Notes: a model not told the origin generated them from the sequence alone. DNA of 64,000 nt from Acidimicrobiia bacterium (GCA_036396535.1 DASWKR010000002.1:21827-85826), one strand, 5' to 3'. Positions 35,136 to 44,445 are shown, counted from the first letter of the stretch. Program-made: numbers and translations.

Positions 35136-35149
35136 ATACAATGCACAAT
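35136..35149. promoter_or_regulatory. possible GntR half site (weak)
   Basis: ATACAATGCACAAT carries the half site TGCACAA of the operators at 20432 and 22041 preceded by ATACAA of the site at 14511, but is not itself symmetric. It lies in the 52-bp gap before the cyclase gene, the largest gap in this gene run. Confidence 0.3.
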
Positions 35150-35183
35150 CGAGCCCTGTGGGAGCAGCTAGAAGGAGCGGCGG

Positions 35184-35873
35184 ATGACTCGACTGATCGA
35201 CCTATCGCAGGAGATCTACACGGGGATGAAGGTCTATCCGGGCCATCTCAAGACGGTCGTCTTCCAGCACGCAACCCACAAGGAGACAGCCCCCCGGTTC
35301 GAGGGTGGCTTCTCGTTCCAAACCCTCGGCTTCATGCTCAACGACAACGGCCCGACCCACGTCGACTCGTTCAGCCACCTCGACCCCGATTCGGAGGCCG
35401 AGACGATCGACCAGATGCCACTCGACCTCTTCTTCGGCCCGGCGATCTGCCTCGACGTGTCCCACGTGCCGGTCCACACGGACATCACCGCCGAGCACCT
35501 CGACGATGCGCTCGCCTCCTCGGGCCTCGAGTTGGCGCCGGGCGACATGCTCTTCTTCTACACGGGCACCTACGACAAACACAAGGAAACCGACGAGTAC
35601 CTGACCGAGTTCGCCGGGCTCGGTGAGTCGGCGGCCCAGTGGATCGTCGACAAGGGCGTCAAGACGTTCGGGGTCGACTCGCCGACCCCGGACAACCCCA
35701 CGTCGCGGTCGTACCCGGTCCACATGATGTGCCGGGCGCAGCACATCACGCACTACGAGAACCTCGTCCTCACGGACGTCGTCGGCACGCGATTCACATT
35801 CGTCGGCTTCCCGTTGAAGGTAGTCGGTGCCCACGGGGGGCCGACGCGTGCGGTCGCCATCATCGACGGCTGA
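35184..35873 (+). CDS. cyclase-family metal-dependent hydrolase (kynurenine formamidase-like)
   Basis: A 229-residue protein of the cyclase/formamidase family. It begins with TRLIDLSQEIYTGMKVYPGH and has the metal motif region NDNGPTHVDSFSHLDPD. That region is a variant of HxGTHxDxPxH with the first His changed to Asn but the later H, D and H kept. A conserved GVKTFGVDSPTPDN follows, as in other members. They hydrolyse N-formyl or cyclic amides. AGAAGGAGCGG precedes ATG 35184. The next gene starts three bases after its stop. Confidence 0.83.
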   Translation: MTRLIDLSQEIYTGMKVYPGHLKTVVFQHATHKETAPRFEGGFSFQTLGFMLNDNGPTHVDSFSHLDPDSEAETIDQMPLDLFFGPAICLDVSHVPVHTDITAEHLDDALASSGLELAPGDMLFFYTGTYDKHKETDEYLTEFAGLGESAAQWIVDKGVKTFGVDSPTPDNPTSRSYPVHMMCRAQHITHYENLVLTDVVGTRFTFVGFPLKVVGAHGGPTRAVAIIDG

Positions 35874-35876
35874 GCG

Positions 35877-38120
35877 GTGCGACGCTTCGAAGACGAGCGC
35901 CTGATCACCGGCAACGGCCGGTATGTGGCCGACCTCGTGCCGGACGACGCTCTGCACCTCTGGTTCGTGCGCAGCCCCGTCGCCCACGGAGAGCTGCGAT
36001 CGATCGACTCGGGAGCCGCACTCTCGATGCCGGGTGTCGTTGCCGTCTACACGGCCGCCGACCTCGCCCTCGATCCCATCCCGGACAGATCGCCGCCGTG
36101 GTTCAAGTCGCACCAGATGCCGCGTCGGCCACTCGTCACCGACCGTGTCCGGTACGCCGGCGACCCGATTGCGGTCGTCGTGGCAGGGTCGTCCCGTCAG
36201 GCAGAGGACGCGGCGGAGATGGTCTGGCCGGAGATCGAGCAACTCCCCTCCGTGCTCACGTTCGACGACGCCGTGGCGGACGACGTCGTCCTCTTCCCGA
36301 ACGCCGGCTCGAACGTCGTCGCCCAGGCGTCTCTCGAGGCGGGCGAGGAACCGGACCTCGGAGACCTCGTCGAGGTGGTCGTCGACGTCGAGCATCCCCG
36401 TCTCGCCCCGTCTCCCATCGAAGCCCTGACGATCCTGGCGACCCCCGTTGGAGACGGCCTCCACGTCCACGTCGGCCATCAAGCTCCACACGAGATGAGG
36501 GACGACGTCGTCGAGGCACTCGGCTTGGTCCGGGACCAGGTACGAGTCACCGTTCCCGACGTCGGGGGCGCCTTCGGGATGAAGCGGCTCTACCCGGAGT
36601 ACCTCGTGGCGTGCAAGGTTGCGTTGCTGCAGCGTCGCCCAGTCGCATGGATCCAACCGCGCCGGGAGATCTTCGCCGGAGGGACTCACGGACGAGCGAT
36701 GCGCCACCGGGTGTCGCTCTGGGCGGATGAGGCGGGCCGGGTCCACAAGGCCCACATGCGTCTCCAGACGGAGGCGGGGGCGTACCCGCAGCTCGGTTCG
36801 CGTATCGCCCTCTTCACCCGTCTCGTCGCCGCCGGCCAGTACGACATCCCCAGGTTCGTGTTCGAGCTGACGAGTGTCGTCACGAACAAGGCGCCGATCG
36901 CGCCCTATCGGGGCGCCGGCAGGCCCGAGGCGGCACTCGCCATCGAGCGCGCCATGGACGCCGTCGCCAGGGCGCTCCACCTCGACCCGGTCGATGTGCG
37001 CCGCGTCAACTTCATCACGAAGCTTCCGCACGAGACCCCGACGGGGGCGACGTACGACTCAGGCGACTACCGCGCTGCCCTCGATCGCGCTCTCGAGTTG
37101 CTCGACTACGAGGGCACCAGGGCCGAGCAGGCGAGGCGGCGAGCAGCCGGGGAGACGCCCATCGGCATCGGGATCGCCTCCTTCATCGAGAGAGCGGGCG
37201 GGGCGATCGACTCCGGTGAGTACGCCTCGGCCGCCATCGCAGGCGACGGCACACTCGTCGTGAGGAGCGGCTCCGCCCCCTCCGGGCAGGGCCACGAGAC
37301 GCTGTGGAGGAGCATCGCCGCCGGCGTGTTCGGCGTGGATCCCGCCACCGTCGCCCTCCACATGGGGGACACGGCCGAGGTACCACAAGGCACCGGCACG
37401 TACGCCAGCCGCTCGGTGCAGCTCGCCGGATCCTCGATACTCCGGATGGCGCGTCTCGTGCGCGGCCGAGCGGTCGCCGTAGCGGCCCGCATGCTCGAGG
37501 CAGCCGAGGCTGACGTCGAAGTGGCGAGCGGCGAGTTCCGGGTGGCAGGCGTCCCCGGAGCCGCGGTCACCCTCGCCCAGGTCGCCGCAGCGGCGGCGGG
37601 CACCGGGGAGAGTCTCTTCTCAGAGGAGCTCTACGTTCCGGGCGCTCAGACGTTCCCGTACGGCGTGCATGCCGCCGTGGTGGAGGTCGACATCGAGACC
37701 GGGCTGGTGACGATCGATCGCATGGTGGCGGTCGACGACGTCGGCAACGTCCTCGACCCGATGTCGATCGAGGGCCAACTCGTCGGCTCGATCGTGCAGG
37801 GCGTCGGCGCCGCCCTCTTCGAGGAGATGCGCTACGACGAGTCAGGCCAGCCCCTCACAGTGACGTTCATGGACTACCTGATGCCTCAGGCCACTCTGCG
37901 GGTGGACGTCTCCTCTGATCGCATCGTCAGTCCGGCGCCTTCGAACGACCTCGGCGCCAAAGGAGCGGGTGAAGGCGGCTGCATCGGGATGCCGGCAGCC
38001 ATCGTCAACGCAGCCATCGACGCGCTGACACCGTACGGCGTGACGGATCTCCAGATCCCCTTGCAGCCGCAGCGGGTGTGGGCGGCGCTGCAGGCCGCGG
38101 TCGGGAAGGGCCCACCCTGA
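35877..38120 (+). CDS. xanthine dehydrogenase/CoxL-family molybdenum hydroxylase large subunit
   Basis: A 747-residue molybdopterin-binding subunit. RFEDERLITGNGRYVADL opens the protein as in CoxL-type subunits. VPDVGGAFGMKRLYPEY and APYRGAGRPEAALAIERAMD are the cofactor and form-II active-site motifs; there is no CO-dehydrogenase AYRCSFR. The catalytic Glu is in LGAKGAGEGGCIGMPAAIV. Such enzymes hydroxylate N-heterocycles or aldehydes. The FAD and 2Fe-2S partner subunits normally encoded next door are missing from the window, so it must pair with subunits made elsewhere. GTG start, coupled to the cyclase gene. Confidence 0.88.
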   Translation: MRRFEDERLITGNGRYVADLVPDDALHLWFVRSPVAHGELRSIDSGAALSMPGVVAVYTAADLALDPIPDRSPPWFKSHQMPRRPLVTDRVRYAGDPIAVVVAGSSRQAEDAAEMVWPEIEQLPSVLTFDDAVADDVVLFPNAGSNVVAQASLEAGEEPDLGDLVEVVVDVEHPRLAPSPIEALTILATPVGDGLHVHVGHQAPHEMRDDVVEALGLVRDQVRVTVPDVGGAFGMKRLYPEYLVACKVALLQRRPVAWIQPRREIFAGGTHGRAMRHRVSLWADEAGRVHKAHMRLQTEAGAYPQLGSRIALFTRLVAAGQYDIPRFVFELTSVVTNKAPIAPYRGAGRPEAALAIERAMDAVARALHLDPVDVRRVNFITKLPHETPTGATYDSGDYRAALDRALELLDYEGTRAEQARRRAAGETPIGIGIASFIERAGGAIDSGEYASAAIAGDGTLVVRSGSAPSGQGHETLWRSIAAGVFGVDPATVALHMGDTAEVPQGTGTYASRSVQLAGSSILRMARLVRGRAVAVAARMLEAAEADVEVASGEFRVAGVPGAAVTLAQVAAAAAGTGESLFSEELYVPGAQTFPYGVHAAVVEVDIETGLVTIDRMVAVDDVGNVLDPMSIEGQLVGSIVQGVGAALFEEMRYDESGQPLTVTFMDYLMPQATLRVDVSSDRIVSPAPSNDLGAKGAGEGGCIGMPAAIVNAAIDALTPYGVTDLQIPLQPQRVWAALQAAVGKGPP

Positions 38121-38160
38121 CGGTCGCCTCGGGAACGGGCACCCGACCACGACCACGGGC

Positions 38161-38188
38161 GTGTCACCCGCCGGCCGCCGCCTGACAC
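38161..38188. terminator. hairpin between convergent XDH and M24 genes
   Basis: GTGTCA (38161-38166) pairs with TGACAC (38183-38188) around a GC-rich 16-base loop that can fold further. No T-run follows. Its position between two converging genes suggests a terminator. Confidence 0.4.
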
Positions 38189-38192
38189 GACA

Positions 38193-39446
38193 TCAGTACT
38201 CGTTGGCGACGAGGAGCTCCTCGCACGGGAACAGGGTCGTGAGTTGAGGGCCGTCCTCGGTGACGATCATCATCTCCTCGATGCGGGCAGCCGACTTGCC
38301 GTCACCGGCAGGGGCGTACGTCTCGAGGGCGAAGTACATGCCCTCCTCGATCTCGATGGGGTCGTCCAGCGAATTGAGCCGGGAGATGATCGGCCGCTCG
38401 TGGAGGCCCACTCCGACACCGTGACCGAACTGCAGCCCGAAGGCGTCCATCTCGTCGACGAACCCGAACTCTTCCGCCCGCGGCCACACCTTGGCGATCA
38501 TGTCCGTCGTATTGCCCGGGCGCACGAGGTCGATGGCGGCGTCCATCCACTCGCGCGCCTGCTTGAAGGCATCTCGTTGCGAAATCGTCGCCCGGCCGAC
38601 GGCGAACGTCCGGTAGTAGCACGTCCGGTAACCGTTGAAGGCGTGGATGATGTCGAAGTACGCCTGATCGCCCGGGCGGATGAGACGATCGGAGAAGACG
38701 TGCGGGTGAGGTGAGCACCGCTCGCCTGCGATCGAGTTGATCGCTTCCACGAACTCCGACCCCAATTCGAACAGCCTGGCGTGCGCCAGCGCCACGATGT
38801 CCGACTCGCGGATGCCCGGCTTGAGTGCTTCGAAGATGTCCTGATAGACGCCGTCCACCATCGCCGACGCCTGGGAGAGGAGCACGACCTCGTCCGGCGA
38901 CTTGATCTCGCGGGCCCGCATCATCGCCTGCTGACCATCGACGACTTGGAGGCCTTCTGCCTGGAGCGCCAGGAACACGGAGGTCTCTGCCATGTCGACA
39001 CCCAGCGGCTCCGATGGGATTCCGGCATCGTGGAGGGCGGCCGCGATCTCCTTGGCGGCTCGCCCGTGGAGGCCCGCCTCGGGCCCGATCGCCCCTTGGA
39101 GGCCAGTGTTCCCCCCGACGGAGTTCGTCTCGTCGAACAGGTGGGGGAGTTGCAGCCGATGAGCCTTGGCCGCGGAGCCGAAGTCCCACACCTTCGGTCG
39201 CCCATCCCTCGTGACGAGCGCCCACCTCTCACCCTTGTTGAATGCCCAGTAGCCGATCTGGGTCGCCGTGGCGTAGCGGATGTTCGAGGTCTCGAAGAGC
39301 AGCAGGGCGCCGAGCCCCGAGGCTTCGAGTTGCTCACGAATCCGTCCCAGACGGAACGTCCTGAGCCGCTCGAAGTCGACTCGGACCTCCCAATCGACCC
39401 CCATGACGCCAGGTGCCGGCGTCGTCGCCGTCGGAAACTCATCCAT
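38193..39446 (-). CDS. M24-family protein with altered metal site
   Basis: A 417-residue protein of the creatinase/Xaa-Pro peptidase fold. The first metal Asp is in YFDIIHAFNGY, His is in QFGHGVGVGLHERP, and the Glu residues are in FALETYAPA and RIEEMMIV. The second Asp, normally GYxxDxxRT, is absent: the segment reads GYRTCYYRTFAVG. The protein may use a single metal or none, like creatinase, which works without metal. ATG 39446 is selected. It is divergent from the aminohydrolase at 39643 across LacI-type palindromes. Confidence 0.82.
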   Translation of the reverse strand: MDEFPTATTPAPGVMGVDWEVRVDFERLRTFRLGRIREQLEASGLGALLLFETSNIRYATATQIGYWAFNKGERWALVTRDGRPKVWDFGSAAKAHRLQLPHLFDETNSVGGNTGLQGAIGPEAGLHGRAAKEIAAALHDAGIPSEPLGVDMAETSVFLALQAEGLQVVDGQQAMMRAREIKSPDEVVLLSQASAMVDGVYQDIFEALKPGIRESDIVALAHARLFELGSEFVEAINSIAGERCSPHPHVFSDRLIRPGDQAYFDIIHAFNGYRTCYYRTFAVGRATISQRDAFKQAREWMDAAIDLVRPGNTTDMIAKVWPRAEEFGFVDEMDAFGLQFGHGVGVGLHERPIISRLNSLDDPIEIEEGMYFALETYAPAGDGKSAARIEEMMIVTEDGPQLTTLFPCEELLVANEY

Positions 39447-39475
39447 GGTCCGGCCCTCCAGACTCTGATCTCTGG

Positions 39476-39487
39476 GCAAACGTTTGC
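39476..39487. promoter_or_regulatory. LacI-family operator GCAAACGTTTGC
   Basis: A perfect 12-bp palindrome with the central CG typical of LacI/GalR-family operators. It lies 29 bp upstream of the M24 start. LacI-type regulators are encoded at 40993 and 43227. The same core recurs at 44448 and as half sites at 49656, 49676, 56154 and 56174. Confidence 0.7.
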
Positions 39488-39584
39488 ACGATGGAACGGT
39501 CCCCCATCGTATCAAGCCTCCGCCGCCCTCCATCCGCCGCTGTTGCGTGGTCCACAGCCCGATCCTAGGGTTGTCGAGAAGAGT

Positions 39585-39596
39585 GCAATCGTTTGA
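39585..39596. promoter_or_regulatory. imperfect LacI-type operator
   Basis: GCAATCGTTTGA shares the CAAnCGTTTG core with the palindrome at 39476, with one mismatch in the left half. It lies 46 bp upstream of the aminohydrolase start, so each divergent gene has its own site. Confidence 0.5.
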
Positions 39597-39642
39597 AATG
39601 AGATTGCCGTTCGTCACGGAGCGTCACCACGGGAGGGAGCCG

Positions 39643-40989
39643 ATGGCAGAAGATCGAACGTTGCTGAAGGGTGGGACCGTCCTCAGCCTCGATCCCGAGG
39701 TTGGCAACTTCCGCAAGGGAGACGTGCTGATCGAAGGGTCGAAGCTCACCGCAGTCGCGCCGGAGATCGAGGCGGGCGACGCCGAGGTCATCGACGCCTC
39801 GAACACCATCGTGATGCCCGGGTTCGTGGACACGCACCGGCACATCTGGGAGGGCATCCTCAGGAACATCGGGACCGATGTCCCCCTCGAGGGCGACGTG
39901 AGCTACCTCGCCTTCATCCTCAACGTGCTCGCCCCGGTCTACAGGCCGGAGGACGCCTACGCCGGCGACCTGATCAGCGCCCTCGGCGCCATCGACGCCG
40001 GGATCACCACCTTGCTCGACTGGTCGCACATCCAGGCGACCCCCGACCACTCGGAAGCTGTCATCCAGGCGCTCAAGGACTCGGGCTTGCGGGCCGTGTT
40101 CGCCTACGGGAACCCATGGTGGAAGGCCCCGGACGAGGAGCAGGACAACTGGTTCAGAGCGATCGCGGCCAACCACTTCAGCTCGCAGGACCAGATGCTG
40201 ACCCTCGCATACGCCACGCCCGGGCCGGAGTTCATACCGTTCGAGATGGCCCAGAGCCATTGGGAGCTCGCCAGGGAAGTGGGAGCACGCATCACCGCGC
40301 ACGTCGGAGTCGGCTCCTTCGGCAAGTTCGACAAAGTCGGTGAGATGGGTCGGGCGGGGCTCCTCGGCCCAGACACGACGTACATCCACTGCACGACGCT
40401 CAACGACGACGAGGTGCAGATGATCGTCGACACGGGCGGGAGCGTCTCCCTGGCGTGCCCGGTCGAGATGATGATGGGTCATGGGATGCCGCCGACCCAA
40501 CGCTTCCTCGATCGCGGTCTCGAGCCGAGCCTGAGCGTCGACGTGGAGACCAACGTGCCCGCCGACTTCTTCACCCAGATGCGTTCGGTCATCTCGCTGC
40601 AGCACGCTCTCCTGTTCGACGCCAAGCTCGGAGGCGCCGAGCACGTGCCCGAGCAGGTGACGACCAGGGACGTCATCCGATGGGCGACGATCGAAGGCGC
40701 CAAGGCGAACGGGCTCGACCACAAGACGGGGACGCTCACACCGGGCAAGGAAGCGGACGTGATCATGCTGCGCACCGACCGTATCAACGTTCTCCCGGTC
40801 AATGACCCGATCGGAGCCGTGGTCTGGGGAATGGACACGAGCAACGTCGACTCAGTCTTCATCGCAGGCAAGGCCAAGAAGCGCGCCGGGGAGCTCGTCG
40901 GTGTCGACGTCGCCAAGGTCGCAGAGCTTGCGCACGCTTCGAGAGACTACGTCGTGTCGACGTCCGGCTTCAACCTCCCGGAGATCTGA
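39643..40989 (+). CDS. amidohydrolase-superfamily aminohydrolase (TrzN/AtzA/deaminase-like)
   Basis: A 448-residue metal-dependent deaminase or chlorohydrolase relative. It has HxH in DTHRHIWEGILRN, His in RITAHVGVGSFGK, His in YIHCTTLNDDE, and Asp in SLSVDVETNVPADFF, the mononuclear pattern of the cytosine deaminase/TrzN/AtzA/S-adenosylhomocysteine deaminase branch. The C-terminal KTGTLTPGKEADVIMLRTDR closes the composite beta-domain. ATG 39643 follows GGGAGGGA. Likely substrates are N-heterocycles; chlorinated triazines are known only for some relatives. Confidence 0.87.
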   Translation: MAEDRTLLKGGTVLSLDPEVGNFRKGDVLIEGSKLTAVAPEIEAGDAEVIDASNTIVMPGFVDTHRHIWEGILRNIGTDVPLEGDVSYLAFILNVLAPVYRPEDAYAGDLISALGAIDAGITTLLDWSHIQATPDHSEAVIQALKDSGLRAVFAYGNPWWKAPDEEQDNWFRAIAANHFSSQDQMLTLAYATPGPEFIPFEMAQSHWELAREVGARITAHVGVGSFGKFDKVGEMGRAGLLGPDTTYIHCTTLNDDEVQMIVDTGGSVSLACPVEMMMGHGMPPTQRFLDRGLEPSLSVDVETNVPADFFTQMRSVISLQHALLFDAKLGGAEHVPEQVTTRDVIRWATIEGAKANGLDHKTGTLTPGKEADVIMLRTDRINVLPVNDPIGAVVWGMDTSNVDSVFIAGKAKKRAGELVGVDVAKVAELAHASRDYVVSTSGFNLPEI

Positions 40990-40992
40990 TCG

Positions 40993-42078
40993 TCACGAGC
41001 CAGGACCCGCACCGGCCACTCGCGTGAGCGAAGCCGAGCCGACGCGGCGTGTCGATTCCCGGACGACGAACGTCGGGGGGATGATGATGTCCTCGGCATC
41101 GTGACCCGCCAGCAACTGCAAGACGACCTCGCCGACGCGCTGGCCGACTTCGAGGCTCGGGTAGCGGACGGTCGTCAGCGGGGGAGAAAGCAGCCCGACC
41201 ATCGGAAGGTCGTTGTAGCCGACGAGTGAGACGTCCCCCGGCACACGCAGGCCCGCCGAGCCGAAAACCGAGAGGGCCCCGATCGCCATCAGGTCGTTGT
41301 GGGCGAACACCGCCGTCGGGAGCTCGTCGACCCGGTCGACGAGCTGCTCCGTGAGGCGCTTGCCCTCCGAGATGATCGGCCGGCGGGCCTGGTCGCCCAG
41401 CTCGATCTCGTCGACCCCGTGAGCTCGGCACACTCGCGAGAAGCCCATGGCGCGGCGGGCGAAGTTCGCCACGTCGTCGGGTCCCCGCAGTTGCGCCACC
41501 CGGCGGTGCCCCAACTCGACGAGGTGCTCGGCCGCCGACTCGCCTCCCATCACGTCGTCCTGCACGACCTGGCGCAGGACGGTCTCGTCGAGCGGCCGCG
41601 CTGCGATGACCACGGGAATGATCCTGCCAGCAGACTCGAGGATCTCCTGGTCGTCGGCGCGGGCCGATATCGCGACAACCGCGTCGACCCTGCGGCTCAG
41701 CATGTGGTCGAGGATGTTCTTGAAGCGGGCGTGGTCGTCCAGGGTCTCCGCCACGATCGCCAGCATTCCCGCTCCTTCGATCGAGCCGGCGACGCCATGG
41801 ATGATCGGGGTGACGAAGGTGTTCCCCAGGTCGGCGACGACGATGCCCACCGTGGCCGTGCGCCCGCTCTGGAGCCATCTCGCAACCATGTGGGGTCGGT
41901 ATCCGAGGCGGCCGGCAACGTCGATGATGCGCTGCCGGGTCGACTCCTTGACCTTGAAGTCCCGGGCGGGGTCGAGTGCCCGAGAAACGGTCGACGCATG
42001 GACGCCGGCCTCTCGCGCCACGTCGTGCAACGTGACGGTGTCTTTCTTGCTGTGATCCTGTGACACGATCACCGCCAT
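40993..42078 (-). CDS. LacI-family transcriptional regulator (A)
   Basis: A 361-residue repressor. The helix-turn-helix VAREAGVHASTVSRAL is at residues 20-35, the hinge helix contains RLGYRPHMVARWLQSGRT, and the periplasmic-binding-like effector domain runs to the end (TVGIVVADLGNT, VFAHNDLMAIGAL, VSLVGYNDLPM). A sugar or a related small molecule would be the effector. It converges on the aminohydrolase with a 3-bp gap and is downstream of the dehydrogenase at 42203 and LacI B, probably one transcript. It is a candidate to bind the GCAAACGTTTGC sites. Confidence 0.92.
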   Translation of the reverse strand: MAVIVSQDHSKKDTVTLHDVAREAGVHASTVSRALDPARDFKVKESTRQRIIDVAGRLGYRPHMVARWLQSGRTATVGIVVADLGNTFVTPIIHGVAGSIEGAGMLAIVAETLDDHARFKNILDHMLSRRVDAVVAISARADDQEILESAGRIIPVVIAARPLDETVLRQVVQDDVMGGESAAEHLVELGHRRVAQLRGPDDVANFARRAMGFSRVCRAHGVDEIELGDQARRPIISEGKRLTEQLVDRVDELPTAVFAHNDLMAIGALSVFGSAGLRVPGDVSLVGYNDLPMVGLLSPPLTTVRYPSLEVGQRVGEVVLQLLAGHDAEDIIIPPTFVVRESTRRVGSASLTRVAGAGPGS

Positions 42079-42202
42079 ATGCTCGATCGCCGGTGAGTCC
42101 TCGCTCGTCGCCGGCTCTCCGGCTCAGCTGCGGCAGGAGTGACCTCGAGCCGCACGGACCGAAAGGCATCATAGGTGGCCCTCGTGGGCGTCCCCAGACC
42201 GC

Positions 42203-43081
42203 TCAACGCTCCGCTTCGATCCTCCGCATCGCCTCGATCACGAAGCCGAGGTCCTGGCCACCCCATCCTCGCGAGATCATGTCACCGAGGACTCGGCGCG
42301 TCGTCACCCCCTGCGGCATCGAGGTTCCGGCCTTCTCCGCCGCTTCGAGCACCAGATCGATGTCCTTGGCGGCCAGGTCGAGGGTGAACGTTATCGGGGT
42401 GTTCTCCGGGTCGAGGTACTGCGGTTTGCGGTAGCGGACCATCGGGGCGCCGGCCGCGCTCCGACCGACGATGTCGAGCACGGTCTCGGCAGGGACGCCG
42501 GACGCCTCGGCGAGGACGACCGCCTCGGCGAGTGCCTCGTTGAGGCCGTAGAGGATCGAGTTCACGGCGAGCTTCAACGTCGCCGCCGAGCCGGCGGGCC
42601 CGACGAGCTCCGGGCTGCCGATCGCCGCGAGGACGGGCGCGACTCGATCGAAGAGCTCGGGCGTACCGCCGACCATGATCAGGAGCGAGCCCTCGGCCGC
42701 GGCGGGCGTGCTCCCCGACACAGGCGCGTCGACGAGGTGGGCGCCCTTCTCCTCGACCCGGGGCCTGAGCCCGTTCACGACGGATGGCCCGGAGGTGCCC
42801 ATGTCCACCGCGACGGAATCGGGGCGCAGCCCTGCGAGCACACCGTCGTCGCCGTCGTAGGTGTCGAGGAGGGCATCGCCGTCTGCCAGCATGGAGATGA
42901 CGATGTCGCAGCGGTCTGCGAGATCGCGGGCAGTCGCCGCCATCTCGGATCCCTCGACGCGGCAGAACTCCTCCGCCACAGAACTGGTCCGGTTGAACAC
43001 GACCAGGTCGTGGCCGGCGCGCCCCACGTTGCGCGCCATGTTGCTCCCCATCCTCCCGAGGCCGATGAAGCCTACAGCCAC
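42203..43081 (-). CDS. NAD(P)-dependent beta-hydroxyacid dehydrogenase family protein
   Basis: A 292-residue dehydrogenase. The nucleotide loop is GFIGLGRMGSNMARNV, the substrate motif is DAPVSGSTPAA, and the catalytic Lys is in GSAATLKLAVNSILYG. The last Gly-rich part matches 3-hydroxyisobutyrate/2-hydroxy-3-oxopropionate reductases. GTG 43081 has AGGAG nine bases before it. It sits between two LacI genes on the same strand, which suggests control by them. It is only distantly similar to the paralogue at 32408. Confidence 0.9.
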   Translation of the reverse strand: MAVGFIGLGRMGSNMARNVGRAGHDLVVFNRTSSVAEEFCRVEGSEMAATARDLADRCDIVISMLADGDALLDTYDGDDGVLAGLRPDSVAVDMGTSGPSVVNGLRPRVEEKGAHLVDAPVSGSTPAAAEGSLLIMVGGTPELFDRVAPVLAAIGSPELVGPAGSAATLKLAVNSILYGLNEALAEAVVLAEASGVPAETVLDIVGRSAAGAPMVRYRKPQYLDPENTPITFTLDLAAKDIDLVLEAAEKAGTSMPQGVTTRRVLGDMISRGWGGQDLGFVIEAMRRIEAER

Positions 43082-43226
43082 GTCAATCTCCTTTCGATGT
43101 GCCGTGCCAACCGATCTGGCAGGTGTAGCGATTCGATCGGTGTGAGGGCCGCCAAACGCTGCAACCCCTGCACACCATTGCGGATCAGTGCATCCTCCCC
43201 GATGTAAGCCTCGTCCCCGATGGCGG

Positions 43227-44354
43227 TCAATCCTCCGGCGGGTAGCCGCCCACTGGGGCGGAGGAGCCCCGCACGACCAGGCTCGGTGACAGCGTCAGGT
43301 CGGTGACCTCGATCGTCTCGTCCTCGGAGAGCGACACGGCCATCTCCGCGGCGAAGCGACCGAGCTGATATCCGGGGAGGCGGACCGTCGTGAGTGGCGG
43401 TGACGTGAATTCGGTGAGCTGCAGGTCGTCGTATCCGACGATCGACATGTCCTCAGGGCATCGCACCCCGGAGTGGGAGAGGCGATCGAGCGCTCCGACC
43501 GCCATGAGGTCGTTCTCGGCGAAGAGAGCCGTGGGCCGCTCCTCGAGCAACAGTATGTGCCCGGCCAGCCGCCTGCCCTCCTGGATCGACGGGTCGGCGG
43601 CCTCGTCGTCCAGGTCCACGAGCTCGGCGCCCGCCGCCTCGATCGCCTCCCGGAACCCGTCCGTCCTTCGCTCGAAGGACGACACTCCGGAGGGTCCACG
43701 CAGCAATGCGATTCGGCGATGGCCGAGCTCGACGAGGTGGGCGGCCACGAGCCGGGCGCCGAGCACGTCGTCCGGCGCCACCGTCCTCAGGTCGGACCCG
43801 GGCAGCGACCGGTCGGCGAGCACCACCGGGACTCTCCGATATGCCTTGTTGAGCACCGCCTCGGTGCCGTTCCTCGCCGCGGTCGTGATGATGGCGTCGA
43901 CGCTCCGGCTGAACAAGTGGTTGAGGACTCGCCCCATACGATCGATGTCGTCCTGCGTCTCCGCGATGAGCGCCATGATTCCCCGACCCTCGAGGGCGTT
44001 CTCGATTCCTCGCACGATCTGGCCCGTGTAGGGATTGCCGAGGTCGGCAACGATCACGCCCATCGTCTGCGACCGTCCTTGCCGGAGGGTCCGGGCGGGG
44101 ATGCTCGGCTCGTACCCGAGCTCGGCCGCCTTGCGGACGACCCGCGCCCTCGTGGCGTCCGAGACCATGGCGGACTTCTCGTCACTGAGCGCTCGCGAAA
44201 CGGTCGCCGGGTGGACCCCGGCATGGGCTGCGATCTCGCGGAGGGTCACCCGCGGTGTGTAGCGGACGTCGTCGAGGAGATCTTCAGGCGGCTCACCGTT
44301 GTTCCCGTCCGTTGCCAGCTGGTCCTCCGTGACGCCCGGCGCTTCATCAGGCAT
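43227..44354 (-). CDS. LacI-family transcriptional regulator (B)
   Basis: A 375-residue repressor with an unusual acidic N-terminal extension of about 35 residues (MPDEAPGVTEDQLATDGNNG) before the helix-turn-helix (TLREIAAHAGVHPATVSRAL), then the effector domain (MGVIVADLGNPYTGQIVRGI, TALFAENDLMAVGALDRL, MSIVGYDDLQLTEF). ATG 44354 is chosen because upstream sequence overlaps the divergent control region. It shares many positions with LacI A and may recognise similar operators. The palindrome at 44448 lies about 92 bp upstream, allowing autoregulation. Confidence 0.9.
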   Translation of the reverse strand: MPDEAPGVTEDQLATDGNNGEPPEDLLDDVRYTPRVTLREIAAHAGVHPATVSRALSDEKSAMVSDATRARVVRKAAELGYEPSIPARTLRQGRSQTMGVIVADLGNPYTGQIVRGIENALEGRGIMALIAETQDDIDRMGRVLNHLFSRSVDAIITTAARNGTEAVLNKAYRRVPVVLADRSLPGSDLRTVAPDDVLGARLVAAHLVELGHRRIALLRGPSGVSSFERRTDGFREAIEAAGAELVDLDDEAADPSIQEGRRLAGHILLLEERPTALFAENDLMAVGALDRLSHSGVRCPEDMSIVGYDDLQLTEFTSPPLTTVRLPGYQLGRFAAEMAVSLSEDETIEVTDLTLSPSLVVRGSSAPVGGYPPED

Positions 44355-44445
44355 GTCGACCGATTCTAGGAAAGCATCTCGGGGCGTGTCGTCCCTTCCG
44401 GTGCAGGCGGTTTTGCCGGATTCGGCGGCGAGGATAAAGTTCGCC

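Noticed and set aside
35877..38120. Carbon monoxide dehydrogenase CoxL
   Set aside because: The form-I active-site motif AYRCSFR is absent; the sequence reads APYRGAGRPE, as in other molybdenum hydroxylases.
43082..43226. Minus-strand open stretch between LacI B and the dehydrogenase at 42203
   Set aside because: It reads without stops but has no start codon with a ribosome-binding site and no recognisable motif; treated as intergenic.
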